Assembly: GCA_964034945.1 (NCBI GenBank)
Contig: OZ035961.1
Coordinates: 31,770,184 to 31,834,183 of the forward strand
DNA length: 64,000 bases
Direction of reading: 5' to 3'
Origin: Chrysopilus asiliformis
Lineage: Eukaryota; Arthropoda; Insecta; Diptera; Rhagionidae
Part shown: piece by piece, positions 11,570-21,580 of the stretch
Layout: the number at the start of each line of letters is the position of its first letter
Position numbering within the stretch: the first letter of the stretch is position 1
Position numbers and translations under genes: made by a program
The notes under the pieces: model-generated
Database searches by the model: none
Told to the model about the DNA's origin: nothing
Seen by the model: only the letters and a program-made list of their open reading frames with translations

Positions 11570-12116
11570 CAGAATAGACGCAGGGGTTTGAAGTCTTTAT
11601 AACTTTTTTTTTATTTTTATTTTTTTAATTTTGTTTCAGCATTTTGTTAAGAAGACTTGGGCAATTTAAAATGGACCTGTACACAATAGAACAACGAACC
11701 GGTGGGCTCAATGGCTCTTTTACGGGACATGTTTGTCGGACGCATTATTTCGAAAAGTTGCGATTTCAATTGGCCTCCGCGTTCACCTGATCTAACGACT
11801 CCAGATTGTTTCCTTTGGGGATATTTGAAAGAAAAGGTGTACGTTAACAAGCCAACAACCATCAGCCAATTGAAAACCAACATTGGCAGTGAAATCGAGG
11901 CCATAACACGAAAGGTTATGTAAAATGTCTTGGAAAGAGCACGGATTTGCGAAGCAGAAAATGGCCACCACTTGCGGGATATAATTTTCCATGTTTAGAC
12001 CAAAAATATTCCCCATAAATCAACTACATGTATTTGAAAAAAAAATTATAGGTTTCGCTAAAATAAAAAATTTATAAAGAATTCAAACCCCCGCGTCTAT
12101 TCTGGCCCACCCTGTA
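11570..12116 (+). mobile_element. mariner-like element M1, internally deleted, inserted in R1
   Basis: Inner terminal inverted repeats match: CAGAATAGACGCAGGGGTTT at 11570 and, reversed, CAGAATAGACGCGGGGGTTT ending near 12103. The right end continues to a full mariner-type terminus (GGGTGGGCC read inward) next to TA. The left end has lost its outer ~12 bp together with a few bases of R1. Between the ends lies only the C-terminal part of a transposase. A non-autonomous, 5'-damaged copy. Confidence 0.8.
11702..11998 (+). pseudogene. mariner-like transposase, C-terminal fragment with in-frame stop
   Basis: The frame contains the mariner hallmark run from FVGRIISKSCDFNWPPRSPD to CFLWGYLKEKVYVNKPTTI. 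After codon 73 (VM) a TAA at 11921-11923 interrupts, and the same frame continues NVLERARICEAENGHHLRDI to IFHV before TAG at 11996-11998, the normal family C-terminus. The WPPRSPDL motif carries the last catalytic Asp of the DD34D-type triad; the other two acidic residues and the DNA-binding domain are absent. The stop is a simple substitution-type lesion. It cannot encode an active enzyme. Family assignment is secure; the subfamily is not. Confidence 0.85.
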
Positions 12117-12132
12117 TATTAGTATGATTTTC
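12117..12132 (+). repeat. R1 copy 2, displaced 3' tail
   Basis: TATTAGTATGATTTT continues R1 after the mariner insertion; the uninterrupted tail is seen at 34388-34404. Confidence 0.6.
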
Positions 12133-12481
12133 TAAAGACATTTCTTTCCACGTATTTTCTTTTCCGATGTTTTACGCCTGTATGTGGTCTTAACATCCTA
12201 TAGATATTTTTTCAGTATCACCATTTGTTCACCGATAGCGTTGGATTACTTTTCTTAATTTTTAAAAATTAAGGGTGTATGTTTTCCCCGTTAAATTATA
12301 AAAAAAATGAATTTTGGTCTTAGGAGAATCTTTTTTTTAGAATTTCATAGCAAACATTTTTGTCTAGTAAAGGGTCTTTCAACAAGGACAAAACAATTTT
12401 GTATTTTAATAAAAACGCACCCTAAAACTTTTTTTATGATCTGGCAATGCTAAAACGTCAGTCAAGGTTTAAATTTTTATC

Positions 12482-12565
12482 ATGGTGAAGTTCACGAACG
12501 AGCAACGTTTGGAAATTATTAAAACTTACTACCGAAATTCTGAGTCGGTGGTCGCAATCGTGTAA
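12482..12565 (+). pseudogene. mariner-like transposase N-terminal stub
   Basis: ATG at 12482 begins MVKFTNEQRLEIIKTYYRNS then ESVVAIV and a TAA at 12563. This is the characteristic start of one large insect mariner subfamily, whose first helix-turn-helix begins here. The full family protein is about 340-350 residues; only 27 remain before the deletion joint. Immediately downstream the frame-shifted WPP..SCDLTPLDF motif of the C-terminal third appears, so the deletion joins residue ~27 to roughly residue 260. Confidence 0.85.
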
Positions 12566-12572
12566 TCTCCAG

Positions 12573-12626
12573 AAATGGTCCGGTCGAATGGCCACCTCCT
12601 CATGCGATTTAACGCCATTGGATTTT
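12573..12626 (+). pseudogene. mariner-like transposase, catalytic-motif fragment, frameshifted
   Basis: Reads RNGPVEWPP, then after an apparent one-base loss SCDLTPLDF, the conserved segment holding the third catalytic Asp. The next residues (FLWGYVKS) are found 584 bp downstream at 13211, on the other side of the DINE-like insertion. Confidence 0.8.
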
Positions 12627-13210
12627 TATACCCGTATGGTGAAACCAAAGGGTATATTAACTTTGCCTTACCGTTTGTAACGCCAAGATCCCGTCATCGC
12701 ACAAAAAAATGAATTACACCAGTGTGTTTAGAATGATAAAAATATTTAATTTTTGCATGTCCGTCCGTCTGTCCGTCCGTCTGTCCGTCTGTCCGTCCGT
12801 CTGTCCGTCCGTCCGTCTGTCTGTGGCGCGGATTGCGGGCGCACGGATTGAGCTAGAGACTTGAAATTTTGCGTGGATCCGTTTTTCGTAAAATGCGAGG
12901 CTAAGTTCGTTAATGGGCAAAAATGGACCATTAGGGGGGGTCCCCCCATACGAACGAAAACGGCTTTTGTGAATATCTCGAAAACGGTGCATCTTATCAA
13001 AAAAGTCCAAGAACAAAAGTTATTCAGGATATGATTCTATATAAAACTCCCATACATCAAAATCCGATTGGAATAAATTTTAAAAATTCTTATTGGAAAG
13101 TTTGACTTCAAATTGGAATTTTGGTATAACTGTTCGAATTTTGATACGAATATCACCATACGGGTCTCCAATGATTGCCAGATTGGCAATAATAGCTTTT
13201 GTTATGTTTT
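12627..13210 (+). mobile_element. DINE-1/INE-1-like (Helentron-associated) element, copy A
   Basis: The head reads TATACCCGTATGGTGAAACC and then GGGTATA, a head hairpin. Subterminal inverted repeats ACCCGTATGGTGA (12630-12642) and TCACCATACGGGT (13153-13165) are perfect over 13 bp. The core holds (TCCG/TCTG)n at about 12758-12827. Near the end, ATTGCCA-GAT-TGGCAAT (13174-13190) forms a 7-bp stem, followed by the terminus AGCTTTTGTTATGTTTT. It is inserted inside a run of T in mariner M2, fitting the T-T target of this class. Copies B and C have the same ends. Known family: DINE-1 elements have the same architecture and a TATACCCG-type start; membership is inference from architecture and short motifs. 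Non-coding. Confidence 0.8.
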
Positions 13211-13325
13211 TTTATGGGGTTATGTTAAGTCGTTGGTTTATGCCAACAAGCCAACAACGTTAGAGGAGCTCAGGAACAATATCGAACGCGAAATTGCCAA
13301 CGTTCCGGCCGATATATGTGTATAA
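13211..13325 (+). pseudogene. mariner-like transposase, distal C-terminal fragment
   Basis: Directly after the DINE-like element the frame gives FLWGYVKSLVYANKPTTLEE then LRNNIEREIANVPADICV and a stop. This is the family's conserved C-terminal segment. The usual last ~35 residues are missing, apparently truncated by a premature stop. The longer frame from 13113 is a fusion of DINE-like sequence and transposase and is not a gene. Confidence 0.85.
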
Positions 13326-13362
13326 ATAGTTTACATGCCACAATTTGTTTTCCTTGTTTTTA

Positions 13363-14545
13363 AATTTTTGATAAACCATTTTTCGCAAAAAATACAAGGA
13401 CCGGTCTCTCTTATTTATACCCAACTGAATTTGGTTTTCCTAGATTTTGCCGTATTTACACTTTTCGCCGGGCGAAGCAGGGTCCAAACTCTAGTTATAA
13501 ATAAAAAAAAACATGTGTGTAATGCGTTTCAGGTATAGTTATAAAAATAAAACATATCAAAGAACTACTTTAAACGTGCTCATTGCCTGTGCAGTGACCT
13601 AGTTTTGTGTAGTAATTTAATTTTTGTAAAATCTTTTGTTGAAATAAGTGCACTATTAAAATTAATATCCATCACCTTTTTTGTGAATCTGTTTATATTT
13701 TAGTATGTTGGAAACATGCATCAGTAACTTCAAAATTAATCCAAAACACTCTTTTCACGATTAACAAAATACTCTGATCCACGTTTACATAATTGCTCTT
13801 TTTACGTGAAATTTTGTCCTTGATGTTTTGTCGCAGAGTTTCAAAGAATCGTACAAGAAAATTTACAAAAAGTGTCGAAAAGTAAAAAAAGAGGGTGAAA
13901 AAAGAGAAATGGAATCAAATAGTTGTGGAGTACATCATTAACACGCCGCATAATAGAATAGTCAACATTGGCATGCTGGGGGGGAGCATCAACCGCAATA
14001 GCGAAATTACAAGCAGACGTACTGAAATGTACTTGAGAAGTTCCTCTTTTATTTGTCGTACAATATATTTACACACAGAACACAACATCTATTGCCACTG
14101 CACAATAGTGAAGTCAAGTTTTAATTAAAACGAGCTTTCAGCATAAGTAATTCCTACTCAAGGCTTTAGGTGGGCTAGATTCCATCATTTAACTTTTTGT
14201 AGGGAACGAATAAGGATATCTCTGTTAACATAATCATCAGTGGGGAACACGGAATCCTAGAGCGAGATTTGCTAGAGTATGAGAGTGCTAGGAATTATTT
14301 AATCCACCTCTTCTGCATCATGTAAAAGTGAAGCGAGACCGTGTCTTCGTTTGTTAACCACCCTCGGTTGCAGGGTGGTTTTTCGATGTTGAAATTTTCG
14401 TGGTAGTCAACTGGAGAATCACGCAAAACATTTCAACATTTCTCGAATTGAATGGCAAGAGTGGGTGTGTGGTTTGGTAGAATTCTGATGGCAGTGTTTT
14501 TGTGTTACTATGGGATGAAAGACGTTGATGTAAAGACATTTGAAG
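13363..14545. other. gene-free stretch with a small GC-rich hairpin
   Basis: A CGCCGGGCGAAGCAGGGTCC motif at about 13468-13487 resembles repeat tails seen in other insect genomes, but I cannot place it. At 14356-14380 the perfect stem AACCACCCT / AGGGTGGTT with a 7-base loop is followed by a T run. Otherwise nothing recognised. Confidence 0.35.
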
Positions 14546-14950
14546 AAAATATCTGATGTAAATAGCACATGACTTTCTTATACAAAATCGACGTTCTTAT
14601 AGAATTTACACTATAACTCGACGAATAAAATTTTAGTTTATATAAAAATATGAATTTTTATATTACAAAATCTGAAATATCTCGATTACGGTAAAAGATA
14701 TCCATTTATGGAATGAAAAAAAAAAAAAAAATGTGGAGAATTTTAATATCTTTAATTTTTCCTTTAAATGTTTTTTTTTTTAAAAAAACAGGATCGTCAT
14801 AAGGATCGTCTCATTCCTCATTCCAGGACCAAACATACCTGTAAAATTTCATGCCTCTAGCTCAATTAGTTTTTATTAGGCTAACATACTAACAGAGTAA
14901 CAGACGAATAAACGAACGGCTAATAACAGACTAACACACAGATAGGCATT
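14546..14950 (+). repeat. interspersed repeat R6, copy 2
   Basis: Begins ATATCTGATGTAAATAGCAC and matches copy 1 on both sides of the R1 insertion there, giving the uninterrupted arrangement (ACGAATAAAATT ... GAAATATCTCGATTACGG ... GTGGAGAATTTTAATATC ... AAACATACCTGTAAAATTTC). It finishes in ACAGAGTAACAGACGAATAA, a short-period AC/GA tail like those at the 3' ends of many insect retroelements. The class is not known. Confidence 0.6.
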
Positions 14951-15904
14951 TTCGTAATAATGCTCCAATCGACTCAGGAGCACTTGGCAAATGTTTGTTA
15001 AGCAAAATTAACAGGTCTAAATTTTTCGTGAATACAATACTTTATTATACTTTGTATAAGAAAGTAAAAACGCCTGAAATCATGATGAGACGGAACCAGA
15101 GACGGTGGTAAGTGAAGTAAGGACACATACCGTTCAGTTGTGGATGAAGTCGCTCACTGAATTCCAAGACATTTCAATTTATGCACTTGAGGATAAGAAG
15201 CAGCTAAAAGAACTAAAAACATACACACACGTCAACAAGCAAAAAAATTAATTAAGACATTCTGTGAATTTATACGAACTTGATATGAGAAGCTTCTTTT
15301 TTTGCGCCATGGGAATTGTCTCGAATTCGTAAGCAATATTCCTTCGCACTCTTGTCTTCTTTAATTTTGTGGATAAAATTTTCAGGCAATTTTCGACTTC
15401 GTGTCTTCATTATTATGACAACGATGCGGATGTATGTAATGTACACAGGAATGTTTTTTTTCCTGGAAGATCATCCTATTCTTAGAAAAACGATATTCCG
15501 ACAGTTTATTGTGTTAGGAATTTCCAAAAGTCTTATCACCAGCAAGAAAATAAAAATATTTTCTGCAAACATTCCGAATTTCTACGCACAATATTATTTC
15601 GATGAAGAAGTAATGCCCTTAAAGAAATTTCGTTTCATTAAAAATTCAATATATGTACATAATGTAATGGCTGCTAGTAAATTCGTTGTTTTGCAAATAG
15701 TTGGATTTTAAATTAGTTCTTGGATTTTGTGTCTTTTCCTCAGATTAACTGGGTAGCCTTTTTTTAATGTTTTAAAATTTAGTTCGACTTATTAGTTAGT
15801 TAGGTGAAAACTTTGTAATCTGATTTTGACCCACCTTCGCATGTCCGTCTGATTTGAAACTACGTAAGTCTGAGGGCAATGCAATGGGTCCTATTAATAA
15901 ACCA
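14951..15904. other. gene-free AT-rich stretch
   Basis: A 131-codon hydrophobic frame (15316-15711) lacks an ATG at its start and any motif I recognise. I treat it as fortuitous. No repeat or RNA gene was recognised. Confidence 0.4.
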
Positions 15905-16103
15905 CTAAAAAAAGGATGTCTGAACCGGACCAAAACCAAACCTTTTTTAAAAAGGATGACCGAATCGATCCAAAACCAAACCAGAGATTAAAAAAATATG
16001 ACCGAACCGAACCAAAACTAAACCAGTTTTTTAAAGAAATGCTGTAATCAAACAACCAGAAAACTTTTTTGTTGGCTCCGTTCGGTTCAAATTTGAATTC
16101 TTA
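15905..16103. repeat. GAACCAAAACC-type minisatellite, left part
   Basis: Three units of about 55 bp each contain TGACCGAACCGAACCAAAAC or a close variant followed by a short AT-rich spacer. Similar GAACCAAAACC / GAACCCAAAACT phrases resume at about 16630-16760 after the MITE at 16104, so the MITE appears to have landed in a repeat of this kind. Confidence 0.55.
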
Positions 16104-16553
16104 CATGGCCTTTCCACGCGTCTGTAGAACTGACACGTTGCTGTCAGAGTCTCGTGTAAATGCTTACTGGCACTGACAAGTCTGTACTGACGGGACTTTT
16201 TTGTAGTCAGTACAGACATGCCAATAATTTGACATTTCAGACTTTTTGAGGAAGAGTTTGAGGTAAATCTATTAAATTATTATGAATCCACTTGTTTTAA
16301 TTCATTTTTTACCTTTTAGAACTCTCAGACTGGCGAAAAAAGACTAACTAGGAACGAGATAATTAAAATAATGAAGTATACGAGCAAAATTCATGCCTCT
16401 GGAATACGGGGGACTGTAGCTGTGTTACAAACGAAGTCATTTTGAAAATGAACTGGCTGCCAGTTCACTAAATGTCTTCTAATTCGTTGTCAGTAATTTG
16501 ACATTTGGAGTCTGTGCTACTGACAGACTTTACAGTCGCGTGTAAAGGCCGGG
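16104..16553. mobile_element. 450-bp MITE, TTA-flanked (PIF/Harbinger-type)
   Basis: TTA flanks both sides (16101-16103, 16554-16556). The ends are imperfect inverted repeats: CATGGCCTTTCCACGCGTCT on the left and, reversed, CCCGGCCTTTACACGCGACT on the right; homology continues to ACTGACA-type sequence. Internal CTGACAAGTCTGTACTGAC and GTCAGTACAGAC phrases make further inverted repeats. No open frame of note. The TTA duplication suggests PIF/Harbinger mobilisation. Confidence 0.65.
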
Positions 16554-16629
16554 TTAAAGTGCAGGACTTTTTTTATGTTAATCTAGTCTAGTACCAAAAA
16601 CATTCCATATGCCTTCTATCAGTCTTGTG

Positions 16630-16795
16630 TAAGAACCAAAACCATTAAATCATTAAAAATTCAGTGAACCAAAATCAAATTTTTGAAATTTAAAAAACCA
16701 GGACCAAATTTTGAAATTTATGAACCCAAAACTAAAAACCAGAAATCCAATTCACCCTTGAACCCAAACCGAATCACACTAAAAAACGTTTGGTC
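16630..16795. repeat. GAACCAAAACC-type minisatellite, right part
   Basis: Phrases AGAACCAAAACC, GTGAACCAAAATCAAATT, ACCAGGACCAAATTTTG and TGAACCCAAAACT recur at irregular 20-45-bp spacing. They resemble the block at 15905-16040 and probably are its continuation. Confidence 0.45.
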
Positions 16796-16964
16796 TGCTT
16801 TTCTGTTAATGGATCTTTGCAAACAAGCAAGACTTCTCAGGTATCCTCTCCGATTTAAATGATTTCCGGATCTGTTATAGGGGGTCAAAAATGAAACTAG
16901 ACATTTCTTTAATAGCAGCTAATTCACATATTTAGGGGTAATTTGGTTCATTGAAATCACCATA

Positions 16965-17102
16965 CTTTTTCGATTTTTAGCAAAAAATCATAGAAAGAGT
17001 GTATATATCGACATGAAATTTTGCAGGGAGATGTGAATCAAAGAAAGAATTTGATTCACATCTACCTGTAAAATGTGACAATACGAAAATCGAAAAATGA
17101 TG
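16965..17102. repeat. short palindromic element (hairpin)
   Basis: Inner arms 17018-17042 and 17050-17074 match over 25 bp with two or three mismatches (GATGTGAATCAAA / TTTGATTCACATC exact) around a 7-base loop. Outer TTTTTCGATTTT and its complement (about 16968, 17090) extend the fold. It could be a tiny MITE; expression is unknown. Confidence 0.65.
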
Positions 17103-17524
17103 TAAAGGAGGGCCATTTTAGAACAAGTCCATAGTGGAATTAGAACTCCGTGGTTTCTAGATCAATTTATTATTAAATGTATCAGAAATATGTGTTGGTA
17201 TATATAGAAATATGTAACAGAATTTTCGACTGGTTTTTGGACAAGATTTTTTGACCACATTCAAGACAAATCAGTGCGGTCAAACGGTCAGATCTGACCG
17301 GATATGGATTTTCTATTGGCAAAACTGGTTGTGTCCTTTATCCTATCACCCCATACCATTATTTTTCTGTTCGGTTGAGATTCGGCTGATTTTTATCAAA
17401 AATTTATAATTTTCTCACAAAACTTAGCTTACCTAAATCAAACTAGATGTTTTGCTAGATGAAATAAGGAGATATAAAAAAACGTACAGTTAAAGCTGGT
17501 CTCAACTTGGGGAAAATTTACGGG

Positions 17525-18445
17525 TAGGGTGAACTGGTCCGTAGGGAGAAGTGGTCCACCACCATTTTTGTTATTAATAGTGACATTAGAACAGAATATG
17601 CAACTCTCATCGGTTGCTCTTGATGACAGCTTGTTTTTTATTAGTCATTGAGTGTGCAGACGTATATTTACTCACTCTCACAGCCCAGTGCCAAAAAAAC
17701 ATTGTGAAAAGTTTTCACAAGTATTCACATTCAACAACATTTTGACGAATTCTTCATCAATTTCAATAAGGTAATTAATCTGTTTACATTATGAACTTTG
17801 TAAATCCACCGAATTTCTGCACTTTTTTCTACAATTGTTGAAGCAGCGTTATTCCGCGCAAAATAGCGTCGATAGGGAGAAGTGGTCCACGTTTGGTAGA
17901 GTGAAGTGGTCCACCCTGTCAATGTCATATTTCGTGTTTTCAAGTTTTTTTTATGAGTTATTTTGAGTGTTTCAAATCGTGGCCGAAAATCGATGCGAAG
18001 CTCGATTATAACTTCTTCCGAAAATCGAGCTGAATTAGAGTAGCAGAAAAAGCCGCCGGAAAACGACGCTTAACAACTACACCGAAGAAACCAACACCAA
18101 AACAGACCAAACGCTCATTAGTTACTTTCGAATAAACCATATTTTTGATCAAACTTCATGATTATACTTTTATTTGTCATTTAATTTTATGTTTATGCGA
18201 TTTCTGGAAAATTTTTGAGGGTGGACCACTTCTCCCTACCATTTTGAAAAAATCGAAAAATCAAAGTTTTCGATAAATGCCTAAAAATTAAATTTAATGT
18301 CAAAAAGTTGGCAATCTGTGAATGCAGAAAGTTAGCTTAGGTCCTGCGCTTGTGATTTGACTATCTTATCATGCAAAAATTTCAAATTTTGACCATTTTA
18401 TGGCCAATAATAAAAACGTGGACCACTTCATCCTACCTGACCCTA
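17525..18445. mobile_element. pogo/Tc1-like deletion derivative, TA-flanked
   Basis: The ends TAGGGTGAACTGGTCC and, reversed, TAGGGTCAGGTAGGATGAAG are imperfect inverted repeats beginning at TA. The motif GAAGTGGTCCAC (or its complement) occurs about five times: near 17549, 17880, 17908, 18218 and 18412, a pattern expected of transposase binding sites. At about 18035-18130 one frame reads RVAEKAAGKRRLTTTPKKPT then PKQTKRSLVTFE and a stop, a basic C-terminal tail of the type seen in pogo-like transposases. No DDE core is present. Superfamily from TA ends; pogo is inference. Confidence 0.6.
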
Positions 18446-21000
18446 CATCTTGGAAGGAGATCTCAAAATTTTCAATTTTCCCTATAAAATCAACACTTGG
18501 GGCTATCGGGTTTACTAAACGCGTATTTTATATTGGAATATCAAATTCTAAGTTGCTGAGGAGGCCATGGAAATATCCTTTGTTCGTTTTTCTGAGAAAA
18601 TTTCGCATCAGGGAGTCTTTGAGGCCGCCAACCTAGGATCGATTTTTGTTTTGTTTGTACCTTGGGGAAAATATGACCTTATGCCTATTTAAAGACAATG
18701 TAGATTTTATTCATGTATAGACAAAGGCTTAATCATTATATATAAAAATAATTTTATTAACATGTTCGAAAAATCAGAAATTGATTTTTTCGTAATTTAT
18801 ATATTAATATGTATTACCAAGATTAATTTTTTGTTAATTGGAGCTGTTTAATATATGTATTGCAGCAATAAGCAATTTTAATTTTATTCTTTCGAATATC
18901 AAATATAATTTAACCCGTTCAGGATGGTTTTGACCTCGTTTGTTTTCCTTTGATTTTTTATAAAAACCAAACAACTGATGCGTAACATGTATTTATTTTC
19001 AATTTAATAATAAAATAATTAATTGAAATAAATCACAAACCAGAAGCCCAGATTTTTTTTTTCAAAGTCAATTATTTAAACAGTGGAGAACCGAATTAAA
19101 TTTATTAATCGATTTATGGAATGTGCAATGAATTACGAAAATTATATGATTTTGAATAGAATGAAATTTAACCCAAATGGCAGTTCAGCGGAGTTAAGTG
19201 GAAAAAAAAATGAAAATCTACTGTTATACACATTTTTTATAAATGTGCATGCATGTGGAAAAACGATAAACAGATTAAACTTGCTGGGTATAAATTGTGA
19301 ACAATGTAAAATTGATGCTGGCAACTGTGCAAGTGCTTCTTTCGCTATCCTGTTTTATAATGTATACAAGGATCTATCCTATTTCATAATACTGGATTCG
19401 AAATATTCGACTATGTACTGGTTTTTAGTATTTATGTGTATGTTTTTATCGTATATCCTTCTATACTTAGGAACTCTATAAATACTATAAATGCGAACCA
19501 TGGTTGTTGAACCATTATTTAGGTTGGTAAATGGAAAGAAGCGCACGCCATCTAGTGAGCCAGTGAACCAGTAAGCTATCCTCTCAAGTAAGTGGCAAAG
19601 GAGCAAGTATTCACAGTCAATATGTTATATGTGTATGTATGTATGTATGTATGTATGTATATAGCAATAGCATCAGTTCGCTAGTCACCTTTTTCCACTT
19701 TCAGTTTCAAATCTTCCGGAAAATGATTCAATGAAAATTTATTTTTATTTTCCTTTTCAGCGGACACAGGATACAGTTCGATGCGGCGATGGTGTTGTCG
19801 GGTAGATAAGTAGGGTAAAATGGGCTAAATTTTATAAACCATACAAGACGGGTAAAAATTGAGCGGGGTATCTATCATCTTCCGAAGTTATATTCAATGT
19901 GCACCTTTTGTCGTCAGATTCTTCCTGTCTCCAAGGCGCTCGCGTCCGAATAGATGGAGGCAAGGGCAAATTACAACAGCTTTAGGGATTATGGGAATTA
20001 GATTTTTCGGGAATGGGTGGTCATGGTCATAGGATGAGGTTGTACTTGACAAAATTGAAGATGGAATCGTTATCATTGCCAAAAACGACGAAACAAATCA
20101 AAGACTCGAGGGAGAAACATAGATTTTAAATTCTAGCAAACGTGAAGAGAAAAACCGGCTTACAGTTTGTCAGTGAATTTTCTTTTGAATATGATGAGTG
20201 CTTGGCTAGGATTTATGTCACAAATAAGATGCTTACGAATGGGGATTTAAATTTATTACTGGCAGTGTTACAAGAATCTCACTATGATTGGCTAGGGATT
20301 TCCGCACTGAGACGGTAAAATATATTTTAAATTTATAACTATTCATTTTGCATCTGGATTTGATTTGCAAGTAGTCGGATGGTGGCGTGGGGTGGGGGGA
20401 GGGGGGAGGAGAGAAAGAACTGAATATCAAAATAATGAGATGCTGTCAAATGTTGAAATAATAAACCATTTAATTTTTGGTTAATGCCATTTAAAGTGGA
20501 TGCGAACAATGGAGGGAAGTTAGATTTGGCTGTAACTTCTGTGTATTCAGCGTAAATTTTAAGATTCCTTTGAAAAGACGTTAAATATTTATCGTTCTCG
20601 CACAAAAGTAAAATTGCCGTTAAATTAATTTCCTGCAGAAATAGAAGAAAAGTTCTATGGGCCAAGTGTTAATCGCATAAAAGTCAGTATCAATGAATTT
20701 TAACTTATGCTCCTAGAAAGGGGTTTTAAAATGTCATTAAATTTTATAAATGTTGTAAATAAATTACATGTGCTTATTCGATAAACAAAAAATAAATAAA
20801 TAAATTGCAGAGATTGCGGAAACTACTAGAAAGTTGAGAAATAATTCCAATCACGTTTTTTGCCCTTGCGGTGTCACTACTATTACAGAGTTTGATGTTT
20901 TATTTTATTTTATTGTTATACATATATGACCAACTACTTCATTTTTCAATAATTTTTTTCAGTAATATTACCCATTAGTTCATTCCAAAATTTCTAGATC
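18446..21000. other. gene-free stretch with a TATG microsatellite and a G-run
   Basis: A (GTAT)n run lies at about 19633-19660. A plus-strand G-rich block (GGGGTGGGGGGAGGGGGG at about 20389-20406) could form a quadruplex. A 132-codon frame near 19083-19481 starts at GTG, has a hydrophobic C-terminus and no recognised domain; probably chance. Confidence 0.4.
19633..19660. repeat. (GTAT)n microsatellite
   Basis: About seven tandem GTAT units, uninterrupted. Confidence 0.9.
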
Positions 21001-21009
21001 TTGAATATT

Positions 21010-21580
21010 TTTCTTTGTTTTTTCAAATTTTTGTCTTTTTTTGGGCTCTTATTCGGAATCCACATCTACTTGTAGTGGTTTTTCGAAAGATTTCGGTCTA
21101 TGACGTATAGTTTTTGAGAAAAGCATTTTCTAAAAGCTTTTATTTAGCTTACTATAGTGTTTTTCTGTTTGTTTGTCTGTTTGTATGTCAGGGTCAAATC
21201 CTGAAATCTAATTTCAACTCACTTCCACTCATCCGGTTGACTTGAAATTTTGCACACATACTTAAGTCCAATAATAATACAAAAATTTTCACTGCTTCGT
21301 CCTTGGAAGGTCCTGTAAGGATACCGTGATTATCCCTTTCCTCAAATTTTCCGGAAAAAAATTCATCGGGGTCGCTGAATCTGATTCTGACGATAAGACG
21401 TCCATGAGGATGACAGAAGGTTCTGTAAGGATAACGTGACTATCTTTTTCCGGGAATTTTTCGGATAAAATCTCATCTGAGAATTTATAGGGTCGCTGAA
21501 TCCGACTAAAAAGTCAAAAATTCCGTAAGGATACCTCAATAGCAAGGATACATATTCGGAGACTAAGAAGTATTTAAAAA
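21010..21580 (-). repeat. GATCAGCGACC repeat R7, copy 1 (reverse orientation)
   Basis: It carries GGTCCTGTAAGGATA and GGTTCTGTAAGGATAACGTG with GGGTCGCTGAATC, the reverse of R7 copies 2 and 3. A (TGTT/TGTC)n run and GACTTGAAATTTTGCACACA (about 21160-21260) form its microsatellite side, equivalent to the CCAACCAACAGACC tail of copy 2. Two to three internal units of roughly 110-120 bp. No coding sequence. Confidence 0.6.

Larger units (their letters stand above)
12369..13362 (+). mobile_element. mariner-like element M2, internally deleted and split by a DINE-like insertion
   Basis: The left end after TA reads AAGGGTCTTTCAACAAGGAC, and a degraded inverted partner (CAATTTGTTTTCCTTGTT) lies near 13340-13358. 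Inside are the transposase N-terminus (12482-12565) and parts of its C-terminus (12573-12626 and 13211-13325). Roughly 230 codons between them are gone and an unrelated ~584-bp element sits in the C-terminal part. It belongs to a different subfamily from M1 by both termini and protein. Confidence 0.75.

Noticed and set aside
11152..11577. 141-codon frame with repeated PIGSVVSPRKSNIAQKLSFE peptides
   Set aside because: The peptides are translations of the R1 repeat unit and recur wherever R1 does, on both strands.
12714..13016. Minus-strand frame with (TDGR)n-type repeats
   Set aside because: It is the translated TCCG/TCTG core of the DINE-like element.
15316..15711. 131-codon hydrophobic open frame
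   Set aside because: Begins at a non-ATG codon, has no recognised domain, and its composition follows local AT bias.
19083..19481. 132-codon frame with a hydrophobic C-terminus
   Set aside because: GTG start, no domain, no splice or promoter context; likely chance in AT-rich DNA.
20389..20406. G-rich run as a functional quadruplex
   Set aside because: Sequence allows it, but it is isolated with no gene context; noted only as composition.
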